This document shows positions 8,542-16,661 of a DNA stretch of 54,526 nt, piece after piece. Positions within the stretch are counted from its first letter, which is position 1. The number at the start of each line of letters is the position of its first letter. The notes under the pieces are model-generated. The model searched no databases, was not told the DNA's origin, and saw nothing but the letters and a program-made list of their open reading frames with translations. The stretch covers positions 1 through 54,526 of the forward strand of contig CAZEFK010000009.1 in the NCBI GenBank assembly GCA_964511405.1. The letters are read 5' to 3'. Source of the DNA: CAZEFK01 sp964511405 (lineage in GTDB: Bacteria > Pseudomonadota > Alphaproteobacteria > Elsterales > Elsteraceae). The position numbers were made by a program, and so were the translations under genes.

Positions 8542-9844
8542 GCGCCGAGGCACGGGTCCGCCGCCCGCCGGCCGGCCGCACCGCGATCGGCCAGGGCAGC
8601 GGCGCGCCGAGGGCCGTCGCCACCGCCAGTCCCGACATCAGTGCGTCTTCCGGCAGCCCACTGCCCAGATGGCCGCCGGCATGCCAGGTTCGGCGCTGGC
8701 CCTGCAGCCCGTCGACGGCGGCGCGCGCCGCCTCGGCCGTGGCGCCGGGCTGCGGCCGGTCATAGGCGAAGCGGCCATAGACCAGGTCGGGGCTCGGCGG
8801 GTTCGGCGGATCGACGGTCAGCAGCAACGGGAGGTGGGTCTCGAGCGCCTGCAGCCGGTTGAGCCACACGGTGACCGACGCCACCCGGTCGCCCGGCTCC
8901 TCGGTCCGGTAGTTCCAGGCCGACCAGGTCCGCCGCGACGCCGGCATCAGCCTGGTGTCGCCATGCAGCACGGCCTGCTCTTCGCGATAGGCGAAGCCGC
9001 TGAGCACCGCGGCCTCGGCCTCGGTGGGATCGTCCAGCAGCGCCAGCGCCTCGTCGGCATGGCAGGCCAGCACGACATGGTCGAAGCGGCGGGTCGTGCC
9101 GGCCGTATCGGCGATGTCGACCCCGTCGACGCGGCGGCGGACGCGGGTGGCGGCCGTGGCCGTCAGCACCCGGGCGTCCAGCGCCTGCAGCAGCCGTTCG
9201 GTCCAGGTGCCGCGGCCGCCCGGGACGGCGCGCCAAGCGACGCCGCGGTGGCGGTCGAGCAGGCCATGGGCGTCGAGCGCGCGCACCTGGCCGACCGCCG
9301 GCGCCTCGAGCAGCGCCGACGGCGGCTGGCCCTGGATCGCCGACGCCAGCGGCAACAGGTGGTCCTCGACCAGCCCGCGGCCGTAACCCCCGGCTGCCAG
9401 CATTGCCCCCAGCGGCATGGCCGGCTGCGGCGGGGCGCGCAGCAAGCGCCGGGCGGCGCGGTGAAAGCGCAACAGGTCGCGCAGCATGCCCAGGAACCGC
9501 CGGTCGACCAGGTTGCGGGGCTGGGCGAGCAGGCTCCAGGGCCGGCTGCCATATTCCAGGCGGCCGCGCGGCCGTGCCACCGACAGGGCGAACGATCCGT
9601 CGACCGCCGTGGTCGTGACGCCGAGATGCGCCAGCAGCCGGTGCAGGGCCGGATTGGCCGGGCGGCTGTAGGCAAGCCAGCCGGCATCGACAACGACGCT
9701 GCAGCCGTCGACCTCGACGGTCGCGCCCTGGGTGTGGCCGCCGACCCGCGGCGCGCGCTCATAGAGAGTCACGCGATGCCGCGTCGCCAGCGTCCAGGTC
9801 GCCGTCAGCCCGGCGAGTCCAGCGCCGATGATCGCGATCCTCAT
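8537..9844 (-). CDS. FAD-dependent amine-oxidase-like oxidoreductase (COG2907-like)
   Basis: A 435-residue flavoprotein. The N-terminal Rossmann motif RIAIIGAGLAGLTATWTLA binds FAD ADP and is followed by the RxGGH signature in ERAPRVGGHTQGATVEVDG. The C-terminal end has the second FAD motif: HLGSGLPEDALMSGLAVATAL. A central stretch ACHADEALALLDDPTEAE resembles the family of predicted NAD/FAD-binding proteins often found next to cyclopropane-fatty-acid synthase and DUF1365 genes. Here those partners are absent; instead its ATG overlaps the pdeM stop by 4 bp, so the two are translated together. Its substrate is unknown. Confidence 0.8.
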   Translation of the reverse strand: MRIAIIGAGLAGLTATWTLATRHRVTLYERAPRVGGHTQGATVEVDGCSVVVDAGWLAYSRPANPALHRLLAHLGVTTTAVDGSFALSVARPRGRLEYGSRPWSLLAQPRNLVDRRFLGMLRDLLRFHRAARRLLRAPPQPAMPLGAMLAAGGYGRGLVEDHLLPLASAIQGQPPSALLEAPAVGQVRALDAHGLLDRHRGVAWRAVPGGRGTWTERLLQALDARVLTATAATRVRRRVDGVDIADTAGTTRRFDHVVLACHADEALALLDDPTEAEAAVLSGFAYREEQAVLHGDTRLMPASRRTWSAWNYRTEEPGDRVASVTVWLNRLQALETHLPLLLTVDPPNPPSPDLVYGRFAYDRPQPGATAEAARAAVDGLQGQRRTWHAGGHLGSGLPEDALMSGLAVATALGAPLPWPIAVRPAGGRRTRASAP

Positions 9845-10533
9845 GGCGTAGCACTCCGCGGCGCCAGATGGCGGTGCGGGAACCGGGTGACCCGGCTGCG
9901 CCCCATCAGGTGGGCGTCGAAGCTGCGCCCCATCAGGCCGCGGATCGCCGGGTCCATCACGTCGAGGCCGCCGGCGTAGGCGCCGAACGCCGGCAGAATG
10001 AGGCGGGCGCCGTCGGCGACGAAGCAGCGCGCCGAAATCCGCTGGTCGCGCAGGCGCACGCTGGCCTTGGGATGGAAGTGGCCGGACACTTCGCCGGCCG
10101 CTCGCCCGGGCACGGCTTCATGGCGGAAGGTCAGCGGCCCGACCCGAAGATCGGTGCCGCAGTCGCCGCCCCAGGGGCCGCGCGGGTCCGGGTCATGGTT
10201 GCCGACGATCCAGGTCCAGGCGACCCCGCCCACCAGCCGGGCCAGGCGGGCCGCCGCCACCGGGTCGATGCGCGATGCCGCCTCGGGATCGTGGAAGCTG
10301 TCGCCCAGGGCGATCACCTGCGCCGGACGCAGCCGCGCCACCACGGCTTCCAGCCGCTCGATGGTCGCCAGCGTGTCATAGGGCGGCAGCGGCGTCCCCC
10401 GCTGGGCGAAGCTCGACCCCTTCTCCAGATGCAGGTCGGCCACCGCCAGCAAGGCGCGGTCCGGCCACCACAGGGCGCCCGACGGATCGGCCATCAGGTC
10501 GGCGCCATTGAGGCGGACGGGCGACGGGATCAT
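9841..10533 (-). CDS. pdeM: Ligase-associated DNA damage response phosphoesterase PdeM
   Basis: A 230-residue calcineurin-like metallophosphoesterase. All metal-binding motifs are visible in order: VADLHLEKGSSFAQRG (DxH), ALGDSFHD (GDxxHD), WIVGNHDPD (GNHD) and VSGHFHPKASV (GHxH). The DLHLEKG and FHPKA forms are specific to the PdeM group, which normally sits with a DNA ligase, an exonuclease and an Lhr-like helicase in a repair cluster. The helicase is present about 1.2 kb away (11770-14217, same strand), but ligase and exonuclease are not in this window. ATG 10533 (MIPSPVRLNGADL) is chosen because residues upstream have no family likeness; there is no clear ribosome binding site. Confidence 0.85.
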   Translation of the reverse strand: MIPSPVRLNGADLMADPSGALWWPDRALLAVADLHLEKGSSFAQRGTPLPPYDTLATIERLEAVVARLRPAQVIALGDSFHDPEAASRIDPVAAARLARLVGGVAWTWIVGNHDPDPRGPWGGDCGTDLRVGPLTFRHEAVPGRAAGEVSGHFHPKASVRLRDQRISARCFVADGARLILPAFGAYAGGLDVMDPAIRGLMGRSFDAHLMGRSRVTRFPHRHLAPRSATP

Positions 10534-10603
10534 GGCGGGCGGCGGCCGAGCGACGTAGAACTGCGAACCATCGACCCTACCAAGAGCCGCCCGGATCTGC
10601 CAG

Positions 10604-11104
10604 ATGACCCTGATACGCCCGGCCCGCGACGCCGACGCGCATGCGCTGATCGCCCTCATCGGCGATGTCTATCGCGAGTACCATGGCTGTGTGCTCGACG
10701 TCGACGGCGAGATGCCCGACCTCCGGGCGATCGCCAGTGCCTATGACCAGGTTGGTGGCCAGTTCTGGGTCGCCGAAGCCGAGGGCGTGGCGGTCGGCTG
10801 CTGCGGCATGGCCGACGCGGCCGCCCGCCCGGGCGGCGGCCGCGGGCAGGAGCTGCATCGGCTGTATGTGGCGGCGCGAGCCCGTCGCACCGGCCTGGCC
10901 GGGCGTTTTCTCGATCTGGTCGAGGCCGCGGCCCGGGAGCGGCGCGGGCGGTTCGTGGAGCTGTGGTCGGACTGCCGGTTCGTCACCGCGCATGGCTTCT
11001 ACCATCGCCGGGGCTATGTGCAGCAGCCCGAGATCCGCATGCTCGGCGATCTGAGCCATACCGCCGAGTACCACTTCTTGAAGTGGCTGCCCCAGGCCGG
11101 ATAG
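10604..11104 (+). CDS. GNAT-family N-acetyltransferase
   Basis: 166 residues with the GNAT fold: N-terminal MTLIRPARDADAHALIALI, then FWVAEAEGVAVGCCGMAD (beta 2-4), the acetyl-CoA pyrophosphate loop region ELHRLYVAARARRTGLAGRF (Q/RxxGxG/A pattern) and a C-terminal VELWSDCRFVTAHGFYHRRGY with the family aromatic. It presumably acetylates a small molecule or protein amine; the acceptor cannot be named. It interrupts the minus-strand repair genes and is divergent from pdeM, with about 70 bp between starts. Confidence 0.85.
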   Translation: MTLIRPARDADAHALIALIGDVYREYHGCVLDVDGEMPDLRAIASAYDQVGGQFWVAEAEGVAVGCCGMADAAARPGGGRGQELHRLYVAARARRTGLAGRFLDLVEAAARERRGRFVELWSDCRFVTAHGFYHRRGYVQQPEIRMLGDLSHTAEYHFLKWLPQAG

Positions 11105-11313
11105 GCGGAATGTCAGATCGAGCTAGGACAAAATCCTTATTACTCACCTGCGCATCGGTCGACTATCATCACAGTGAAAATATTAACAAACTATTGTCGA
11201 TGGTGGTCGTTGATCTTTACACGCCCTCGGCATCATTAAGCATTGCCAGAATAACAAGACGAATTGCGGCATGATCGGCGGGATGACGCGGCGACAATGG
11301 AGAGGAACAGGCG

Positions 11314-11718
11314 ATGAACCTTGGTACCGAGGCAGAGGGTGGGCGCAGCCCGAGCGAGCGCACCTCGGTCCGGCGGATCTTGCTGGTCGAGGACGAGATC
11401 CTGGTCGCAATGCTGCTCGAGGAGATCCTGGCGGACTTGGGCTATGACGTGGTCGGGCCGGTCGGCCGCGTCGACGAGGCGATCGAGCTGGCGAAGACGG
11501 CTGCGATCGACGGCGCGATCCTCGACGTCAATCTGGCCGGCCACCATGTCTATGGCGTGGCCGACGCCCTGACCGAGCGGAACATCCCGTACATCTTCGC
11601 CACCGGCTATGGCCAGGCCGGGCTGCGCGACGGCTATACCGACCGCCCGGTCCTCAACAAGCCGTTCCGCGCCAACGAGCTCAAGGCCGGCCTGCAAGGC
11701 CTGTTCGACAAGCGGTAG
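11314..11718 (+). CDS. Single-domain response regulator of the FATGUY type
   Basis: A 134-residue stand-alone receiver with no output domain. Acidic pair ED at 26-27, phospho-acceptor Asp71 in AILDVNL, and Lys116 in VLNKPFRANEL are all present. The sequence IPYIFATGYGQAGL (92-105) carries the FATG(Y) signature that defines the FATGUY receiver group, some of whose members feed phosphoryl groups into the alphaproteobacterial general stress response. AGAGGAAC lies 5-10 bp before the ATG. Upstream is a 209-bp AT-rich gap, in which I found no clear EcfG-type promoter. The kinase partner is unknown. Confidence 0.88.
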   Translation: MNLGTEAEGGRSPSERTSVRRILLVEDEILVAMLLEEILADLGYDVVGPVGRVDEAIELAKTAAIDGAILDVNLAGHHVYGVADALTERNIPYIFATGYGQAGLRDGYTDRPVLNKPFRANELKAGLQGLFDKR

Positions 11719-11769
11719 GGGCTCCGGCGGCACCGCCCGCCGGTTTCCACGGTCGCCGACCGGGGGCGG

Positions 11770-14217
11770 TCAGAACAATTCTCCCTGCGTGGCGCGGGCC
11801 GGACTTTCGTCGTCCAGGCCGGCCTCGGCGAGCAGGGCCGCCGCGGCCTGGTCGAGCAGCTCGTCCAGAGCGCTGCCCGGAACTTGCTCCTTGCCGATCT
11901 CCAGCAGCACCGGCACCGCCAGCGGCGACACCCGGTCCAGGCGGCGGTGGGTGATGCGGCTCTGCACCCGGGCCAGCATGGCGGCCAGGCGCCCGACGTC
12001 GGTCAGGCCGCGGGCGGCGTCGGCGCGGGTGGCGCGCAGCAGGACATGGTCGGGCTGGTGGCGGCGCAGCACGTCATAGATCAGGTCGGCGCTGAAGGTG
12101 ACCTGGCGGCCGGTCTTCTCCAGCCCCGGCAGGCGCCGCTCGATCAGGCCGGCGATGACGGCGACGGTCCGAAAGATCCGCCGCAGCATCGACGAGTCGT
12201 CCATCCAGGCTTCCAGGTCGTCGCCGAGCATGTCCTGGTCGAACAGGCCGTCGATGTCGCGCGCCGGCCGCAGCGACCAGGCCGCCAGGACATAGTCGGT
12301 GGCAACGAAGCCCAGCGGTCCCAGCCCGGCCCGCTCCATGCGCCGGGTCAGCAGCATGCCCAGGGTCTGGTGGGCGTTGCGGCCTTCGAAGCAATAGGCG
12401 ACCAGGTATTCCCGGCCGCCGCGCGGGAATGTCTCGACCAGCAGGCCGTCGGCGCGCGGCAGCACCGAGCGCCAGCGCTGCAGGTCCAGCCAGGTGCGCA
12501 CGACGGCAGGCAGTGCCGGCCATTGCCGCGGATCGGCCAGGATGGCGCGAACGCCCTCGGCCAGATATGTGGAGAGCGGCAGCCGGCCGCCCTCATAGGC
12601 CGGCACCTTGGGCGTGTCGCCGGCGGCGCGGGTGACCTCGGCGGTGGTCTGGCGCAGCCCCTCGAAGCGCAGCAGCTGGCCGGAGAAGACGAAGCTGTCG
12701 CCGGGCAGCAGGCCCTGGATGAAGGTCTCCTCGACCTCGCCCAGCACCGGGCCCCGACGCAGCTGGACCTTGATCATGGTCGCTTCGACGATGGTGCCGA
12801 CATTCATTCGGTAGCGCCGGATGACGTCCGCTCCGGCGGCTTCGACCAGGCCGTCGGCGCGGCGGAACAGGCGGCGGAAGCGGTCGTAGGCGACCAGGGC
12901 ATAGCCGCCGGTGGCGACGAACTCGACGACGTCGTCGAAGGTCGCGCGGTCGAGGCCGGCATAGGGTGCGGCCTGCCGGACCTCATGGTACAGCCGGTCC
13001 GGATCGAACGGGCCGGCGCAGGCCGTGCCCAGCACATGCTGGGCCAGCACGTCCAGGCCGCCGGGGCGCGGCGGGTCGCCGTCCAGCCGGCCGGCCGCGA
13101 CGGCCGAAATGGCGGCGCGGCACTCCAGCACTTCGAACCGGTTGGCCGGGACCAGGAGCGCCCGGCTGGGCTCGTCGAGACGATGGTTGGCCCGCCCGAT
13201 GCGCTGGATCAGCCGGCTGGCGCCTTTCGGCGCGCCCAGCTGGATCACCAGGTCGACCGCGGCCCAGTCGATGCCGAGGTCGAGCGAGGCGGTGGCGACC
13301 ACGGCGCGCAGGCGGCCGGCCGCCATCGCCGCCTCGACCTTGCGCCGCTGCTCGGCGGCCAGGCTGCCGTGATGCAGGGCGATCGGCAGGGTCTCGTCGT
13401 TGCCGTGCCATAGCGCCTGGAACACCAGCTCGGCCTGGGCGCGGGTGTTGACGAACACCAGGGTGGTGCGGTGCTGGCGGATCGCGGCATAGATCTCCGG
13501 GATCGCGTGCAGGCCCATATGCCCGGCCCACGGCAGGGGCGCGGCCGGCTCCAGGATCGCGATCTGCGGCGGCGCGCCGCCGCGGCCCTCGATGCGCGCC
13601 ACGGTCCCGTCGGCGGCGCCGGTGGGCGACAGGAAGGCCTCCAGGGCGGCCGGGTCAGCCACCGTCGCCGACAGTCCGACCCGGCGCAGGCTGGGGCTGA
13701 GACGGCCCAGGCGGGCGAGGCCGAGCGCCAGCAGGTCGCCGCGCTTGGTACCGGCCAACGCGTGCAGCTCGTCGATGATGACCGTGCGGGTCTCGGCGAA
13801 CAGCTCGGCTGCATCCGGCAGGCTCAGCATCAGGGCCAGGCTCTCCGGGGTGGTGAGCAGGACCTGCGGCGGCGCCGTCCGCTGGCGCTGCCGCTTGTGC
13901 GCCGGGGTGTCGCCGGTCCGGGTCTCGGCGCGAATCGCCAGGCCCATCTCGGCGACCGGCTGCTCCAGGTTGCGGTGCACGTCGACCGCCAGGGCCTTGA
14001 GCGGCGACAGGTACAGGGTGTGCAGCCCGGCCGTCGGCTGCCGCGCCAGCTCGATCAGGCTCGGCAGGAAGCCCGCCAAGGTCTTGCCGCCGCCGGTCGG
14101 CGCGATCAGCAGCGCCGAGCGGCCCTGGGCCGCCGCGTCCAGCAACGCCAGCTGATGGGCGTGGGGCCGCCAGCCGCGGCTCCGGAACCAGGCGGGAAAG
14201 GGCGGCGGCAGGTCCAT
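11770..14217 (-). CDS. Ligase-associated DNA damage response DEXH box helicase (Lhr-like)
   Basis: A superfamily 2 helicase of 815 residues. Motif I is LLIAPTGGGKTLAGFLPS, motif Ia LYLSPLKALAVDVHRN, motif II DELHALAG, motif III LSATVADP, and motif VI region RLIQRIGRANHRLDEPSRA. The C-terminal half has the extra winged-helix and Lhr-associated regions (for example GDSFVFSGQLLRFEGL and YCFEGRNAHQTLGMLLTRRM), and the length matches the ligase-associated helicase group rather than full-length Lhr. The ATG at 14217 gives MDLPPPFPAWFRSRGW, the usual start; an upstream start at 14244 adds nine unsupported residues. It is on the same strand as pdeM but separated from it by two plus-strand genes. Confidence 0.9.
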   Translation of the reverse strand: MDLPPPFPAWFRSRGWRPHAHQLALLDAAAQGRSALLIAPTGGGKTLAGFLPSLIELARQPTAGLHTLYLSPLKALAVDVHRNLEQPVAEMGLAIRAETRTGDTPAHKRQRQRTAPPQVLLTTPESLALMLSLPDAAELFAETRTVIIDELHALAGTKRGDLLALGLARLGRLSPSLRRVGLSATVADPAALEAFLSPTGAADGTVARIEGRGGAPPQIAILEPAAPLPWAGHMGLHAIPEIYAAIRQHRTTLVFVNTRAQAELVFQALWHGNDETLPIALHHGSLAAEQRRKVEAAMAAGRLRAVVATASLDLGIDWAAVDLVIQLGAPKGASRLIQRIGRANHRLDEPSRALLVPANRFEVLECRAAISAVAAGRLDGDPPRPGGLDVLAQHVLGTACAGPFDPDRLYHEVRQAAPYAGLDRATFDDVVEFVATGGYALVAYDRFRRLFRRADGLVEAAGADVIRRYRMNVGTIVEATMIKVQLRRGPVLGEVEETFIQGLLPGDSFVFSGQLLRFEGLRQTTAEVTRAAGDTPKVPAYEGGRLPLSTYLAEGVRAILADPRQWPALPAVVRTWLDLQRWRSVLPRADGLLVETFPRGGREYLVAYCFEGRNAHQTLGMLLTRRMERAGLGPLGFVATDYVLAAWSLRPARDIDGLFDQDMLGDDLEAWMDDSSMLRRIFRTVAVIAGLIERRLPGLEKTGRQVTFSADLIYDVLRRHQPDHVLLRATRADAARGLTDVGRLAAMLARVQSRITHRRLDRVSPLAVPVLLEIGKEQVPGSALDELLDQAAAALLAEAGLDDESPARATQGELF

Positions 14218-14382
14218 CGCCCGCAGGATAGGGCTGAGACACAACAGCGCAATGCGCCGCGGCTCGGCCTACCGCTTGGCCTAAGCATGACGGTTTAATG
14301 CTTTCGTAACCGTGCCATGGCGTTTATGTTGCACTGCAGCTGAACTCGGGTAAGGCCGAGAATCGTCCGGAGGTGGCTTGCC

Positions 14383-14568
14383 ATGTCGCCTTACTTCGCC
14401 ACCCACGCTGGCCTGCTCCAGTACGTGGCGCGCGAGTTCTCGGAGCTGGCGACCGCCGATTCGTCGGAAGGCCGCAAGCTGGCCATCTATGCTGCGATCC
14501 TGGAGCGCATGGTCGCCGACCTGGTGCCCACCGCCGGCATCGCCACCGAGGATGCGCCCCAGTCCTGA
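14383..14568 (+). CDS. Small uncharacterised protein
   Basis: A 61-residue reading frame starting MSPYFATHAGLLQYVAREF, with a largely helical middle (KLAIYAAILERMVADLVP) and no signal peptide, membrane segment or cysteine. A good GGAGG (14369-14373) lies 9 bp before the ATG, which is the main reason to accept it. The upstream 160 bp is less GC-rich than its surroundings and could hold a promoter. It precedes the branched-chain-type ABC transporter genes by 64 bp and could be the first gene of that transcript. I do not recognise the family. Confidence 0.55.
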   Translation: MSPYFATHAGLLQYVAREFSELATADSSEGRKLAIYAAILERMVADLVPTAGIATEDAPQS

Positions 14569-14632
14569 TCAGGGTTGAACCCAAGGCGGCGCACACGCCA
14601 CTCTGCGGTCCCGCGCAGCAGGGGTGACCGTC

Positions 14633-15754
14633 ATGCGAATCCGCGCCGTCCTGTCGTGCCTTGCCTTGGCTTTCGCCGCCGGGCCGGCTCACGCTGCCAG
14701 CCCGATCATTCCGATCCTGGCGCCGCTGACCGGCTTCCTGGCGCTGGAAGGCAGCAGCCAGCGCAACGGCGCCCAGATGGCCCTGGCCGAGGCGCCGGCC
14801 GGTCTTGGCGTCGCCGGCCCGGTGATCGACACCGGCACCGCGCCCGAAGCGGCGGTCAACGCCTTCGAGCGCGCCATTGGCGCCGGCGGGGTGGCGGCGG
14901 TGGCCGCACCGATGCTGGGCACCCAGATGCTGGCGCTGCTGCCGCTTGCGGCCGACGACAAGATCCCGCTGATCACGATCAGCGGCACGGCTAAGCTGAC
15001 CGAAGCGGGCAATCCCTGGATTTTCCGCTTCTTTCCCAGTGATGCGCTGGTCAAGGTGGCGCATGCCCGCTACCTGGTCGAGGAAGTCGGCGCCAAGCGG
15101 GTGGCGGTGGTCTACCAGACCACCGCCTATGGCCAGGGCGGCCGCGAAGTGCTGCTCAAGGCGCTGGCCGTGCGCGGCGCCGAGGTGGTGTTCGACGAGG
15201 GTGTCGATGTCGGCGTGCGCGACCTGCTGCCGGTGATCGAAAAGCTGCGGGCGGCCAAGCCCGATGCGGTGGCGCTGCATCTGCACGCGCCGTCGACTGC
15301 GCTGTTCGTCCGCCAGGCCGCCGCGGCCGGGCTGGGGCTGCCGATCGTCGCCGGGTCCGCGATGCACCAGCCGTCGACAGCAGCCCTGGTCGCGCCGCCG
15401 GACCTCAAGGGCGTATGTGCCGAGACCGCGGCCTCGCCGATCTCCGGCGGCTCGCCGGCCATGGAGCAATGGGTGGCACGCTATCGCACCCGCTTCCAGG
15501 CCGAGCCCGACGCCTACGCGCTCAGCGAATATGACGGCATCAAGATGCTGCTGGGCGTGCTGGCGGCGGGCGCCGACCGGCCCGAAGCGGTGCGTGCCGC
15601 GCTGGCATCCGGCCGCTTTGACGGCCTGGGCGGGGTCTACCAGTCGGACGGCAAGGGCAACATGAGCCGCAGCGCGGTGATTGTGTGCTATGACGGCACC
15701 AGCCGCATCCCCCATGTGGTGAAACGCTACGACGACCTGGCGCCGCCCGCGTAA
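14633..15754 (+). CDS. ABC transporter substrate-binding protein, branched-chain amino acid (LivK) type
   Basis: A periplasmic binding protein of 373 residues with a signal peptide: MRIRAVLSCLALAFAAGP then cleavage after AHA. The mature part begins SPIIPILAPLTGFLALEG and has the type I periplasmic-binding fold, with AVVYQTTAYGQGGREVLLKA and PDAVALHLHAPSTALFVRQA in the two lobes and YALSEYDGIKMLLGVLAAGA near the end. ATG 14633 has AGGGG 8 bp upstream; a GTG at 14624 is possible. One base separates it from the permease gene, so it forms an operon with 15756-18996. The ligand (amino acid, amide, urea or other) is not readable from the sequence. Confidence 0.88.
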   Translation: MRIRAVLSCLALAFAAGPAHAASPIIPILAPLTGFLALEGSSQRNGAQMALAEAPAGLGVAGPVIDTGTAPEAAVNAFERAIGAGGVAAVAAPMLGTQMLALLPLAADDKIPLITISGTAKLTEAGNPWIFRFFPSDALVKVAHARYLVEEVGAKRVAVVYQTTAYGQGGREVLLKALAVRGAEVVFDEGVDVGVRDLLPVIEKLRAAKPDAVALHLHAPSTALFVRQAAAAGLGLPIVAGSAMHQPSTAALVAPPDLKGVCAETAASPISGGSPAMEQWVARYRTRFQAEPDAYALSEYDGIKMLLGVLAAGADRPEAVRAALASGRFDGLGGVYQSDGKGNMSRSAVIVCYDGTSRIPHVVKRYDDLAPPA

Positions 15755-15755
15755 G

Positions 15756-16661
15756 ATGCTGGCCCAGCTCCTGGTGAGCGCGGCCGCCCTGGGGGCCGCC
15801 TACGCCCTCGCCGCGCTCGGCTTCGTGCTGGTGCTGGCCGCAACAGGCGCGGTCAATTTCGCCCAGGGCGAGCTGGTGGTTGCCGGCGGACTGGTCGCCG
15901 TGGCGCTGGCGTCGCGGCTCGGCTGGCCGATGCCGCTGGTGATGCCGCTGGTGGTCGGCGCCGTGGCCCTGCTGGGCGTGGCGATCGGCGGGATCGCCTA
16001 TTGGCCGCTGCGCGACCGTCCGGCCGATGCCGTGTTCGTCAGCACCATCGCCGCCGCAACCCTGATCGAATCAGGCGCCCAGCATCTGTTCGGCCCCGAG
16101 CCGGTGGTCGTGCCGCCGCTGGCCGGCGCCGGCGCCCTGCAGATCGGCGGACTCGCGGTCGGGCGCCAGCCCCTGGCCACGATCGCCGTGTCGCTGCTGC
16201 TGATCCTGGGAGTCCAGGCGCTGCTGCACGGGACCCAGCTCGGCCGGCGGCTGCGCGCCGCGGCGCAGGATCGCGCCATGGCGGCGGCGATCGGGGTCCC
16301 GGTGGCCGCCATGACGGCGCTCAGCTTTGCACTCGCGGCAGGGCTCGCCGGCGCCACCGGGCTGCTGCTCGGCGGCAGCTTCTTCATCAGCCCGGGTGAC
16401 GGCAGCAGCTGGATGGTCAAGGCCTATATCGCGACGGCGATCGGCGGCTGGGGCAGCGTGCCGGGCGCCGTACTCGGCGCCGCGCTGGTGGCGCTGGTCG
16501 AGGTGCTGTATCCCGCGCTGCCCGTGCTGCGCCCGGGCCTCGGCCCCGACTGGCTGTTCAGCCAGACCGCGGCGGCGGTGCTGCTGTACGCCGTGCTGGT
16601 GGCGGTGCTGATGGTGCGGCCGCGCGGCCTGCTCGGCGAGCCGATGCGCAGCCGCGCGTGA
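15756..16661 (+). CDS. Branched-chain-type ABC transporter permease, LivH family
   Basis: A membrane protein of 301 residues with about eight hydrophobic segments. GFVLVLAATGAVNFAQGELVV is the family signature near the N-terminus, and the cytoplasmic coupling loop with the EAA-like motif is in AAAQDRAMAAAIGVPVAAM. AIGGWGSVPGAVLGAALVALVE matches the conserved C-terminal GGxGSxxGA pattern of this permease class. It is downstream of the binding protein by one base and overlaps the fused LivM-LivG gene by 4 bp (GTGA), which implies translational coupling and assembly as one importer. Confidence 0.9.
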   Translation: MLAQLLVSAAALGAAYALAALGFVLVLAATGAVNFAQGELVVAGGLVAVALASRLGWPMPLVMPLVVGAVALLGVAIGGIAYWPLRDRPADAVFVSTIAAATLIESGAQHLFGPEPVVVPPLAGAGALQIGGLAVGRQPLATIAVSLLLILGVQALLHGTQLGRRLRAAAQDRAMAAAIGVPVAAMTALSFALAAGLAGATGLLLGGSFFISPGDGSSWMVKAYIATAIGGWGSVPGAVLGAALVALVEVLYPALPVLRPGLGPDWLFSQTAAAVLLYAVLVAVLMVRPRGLLGEPMRSRA

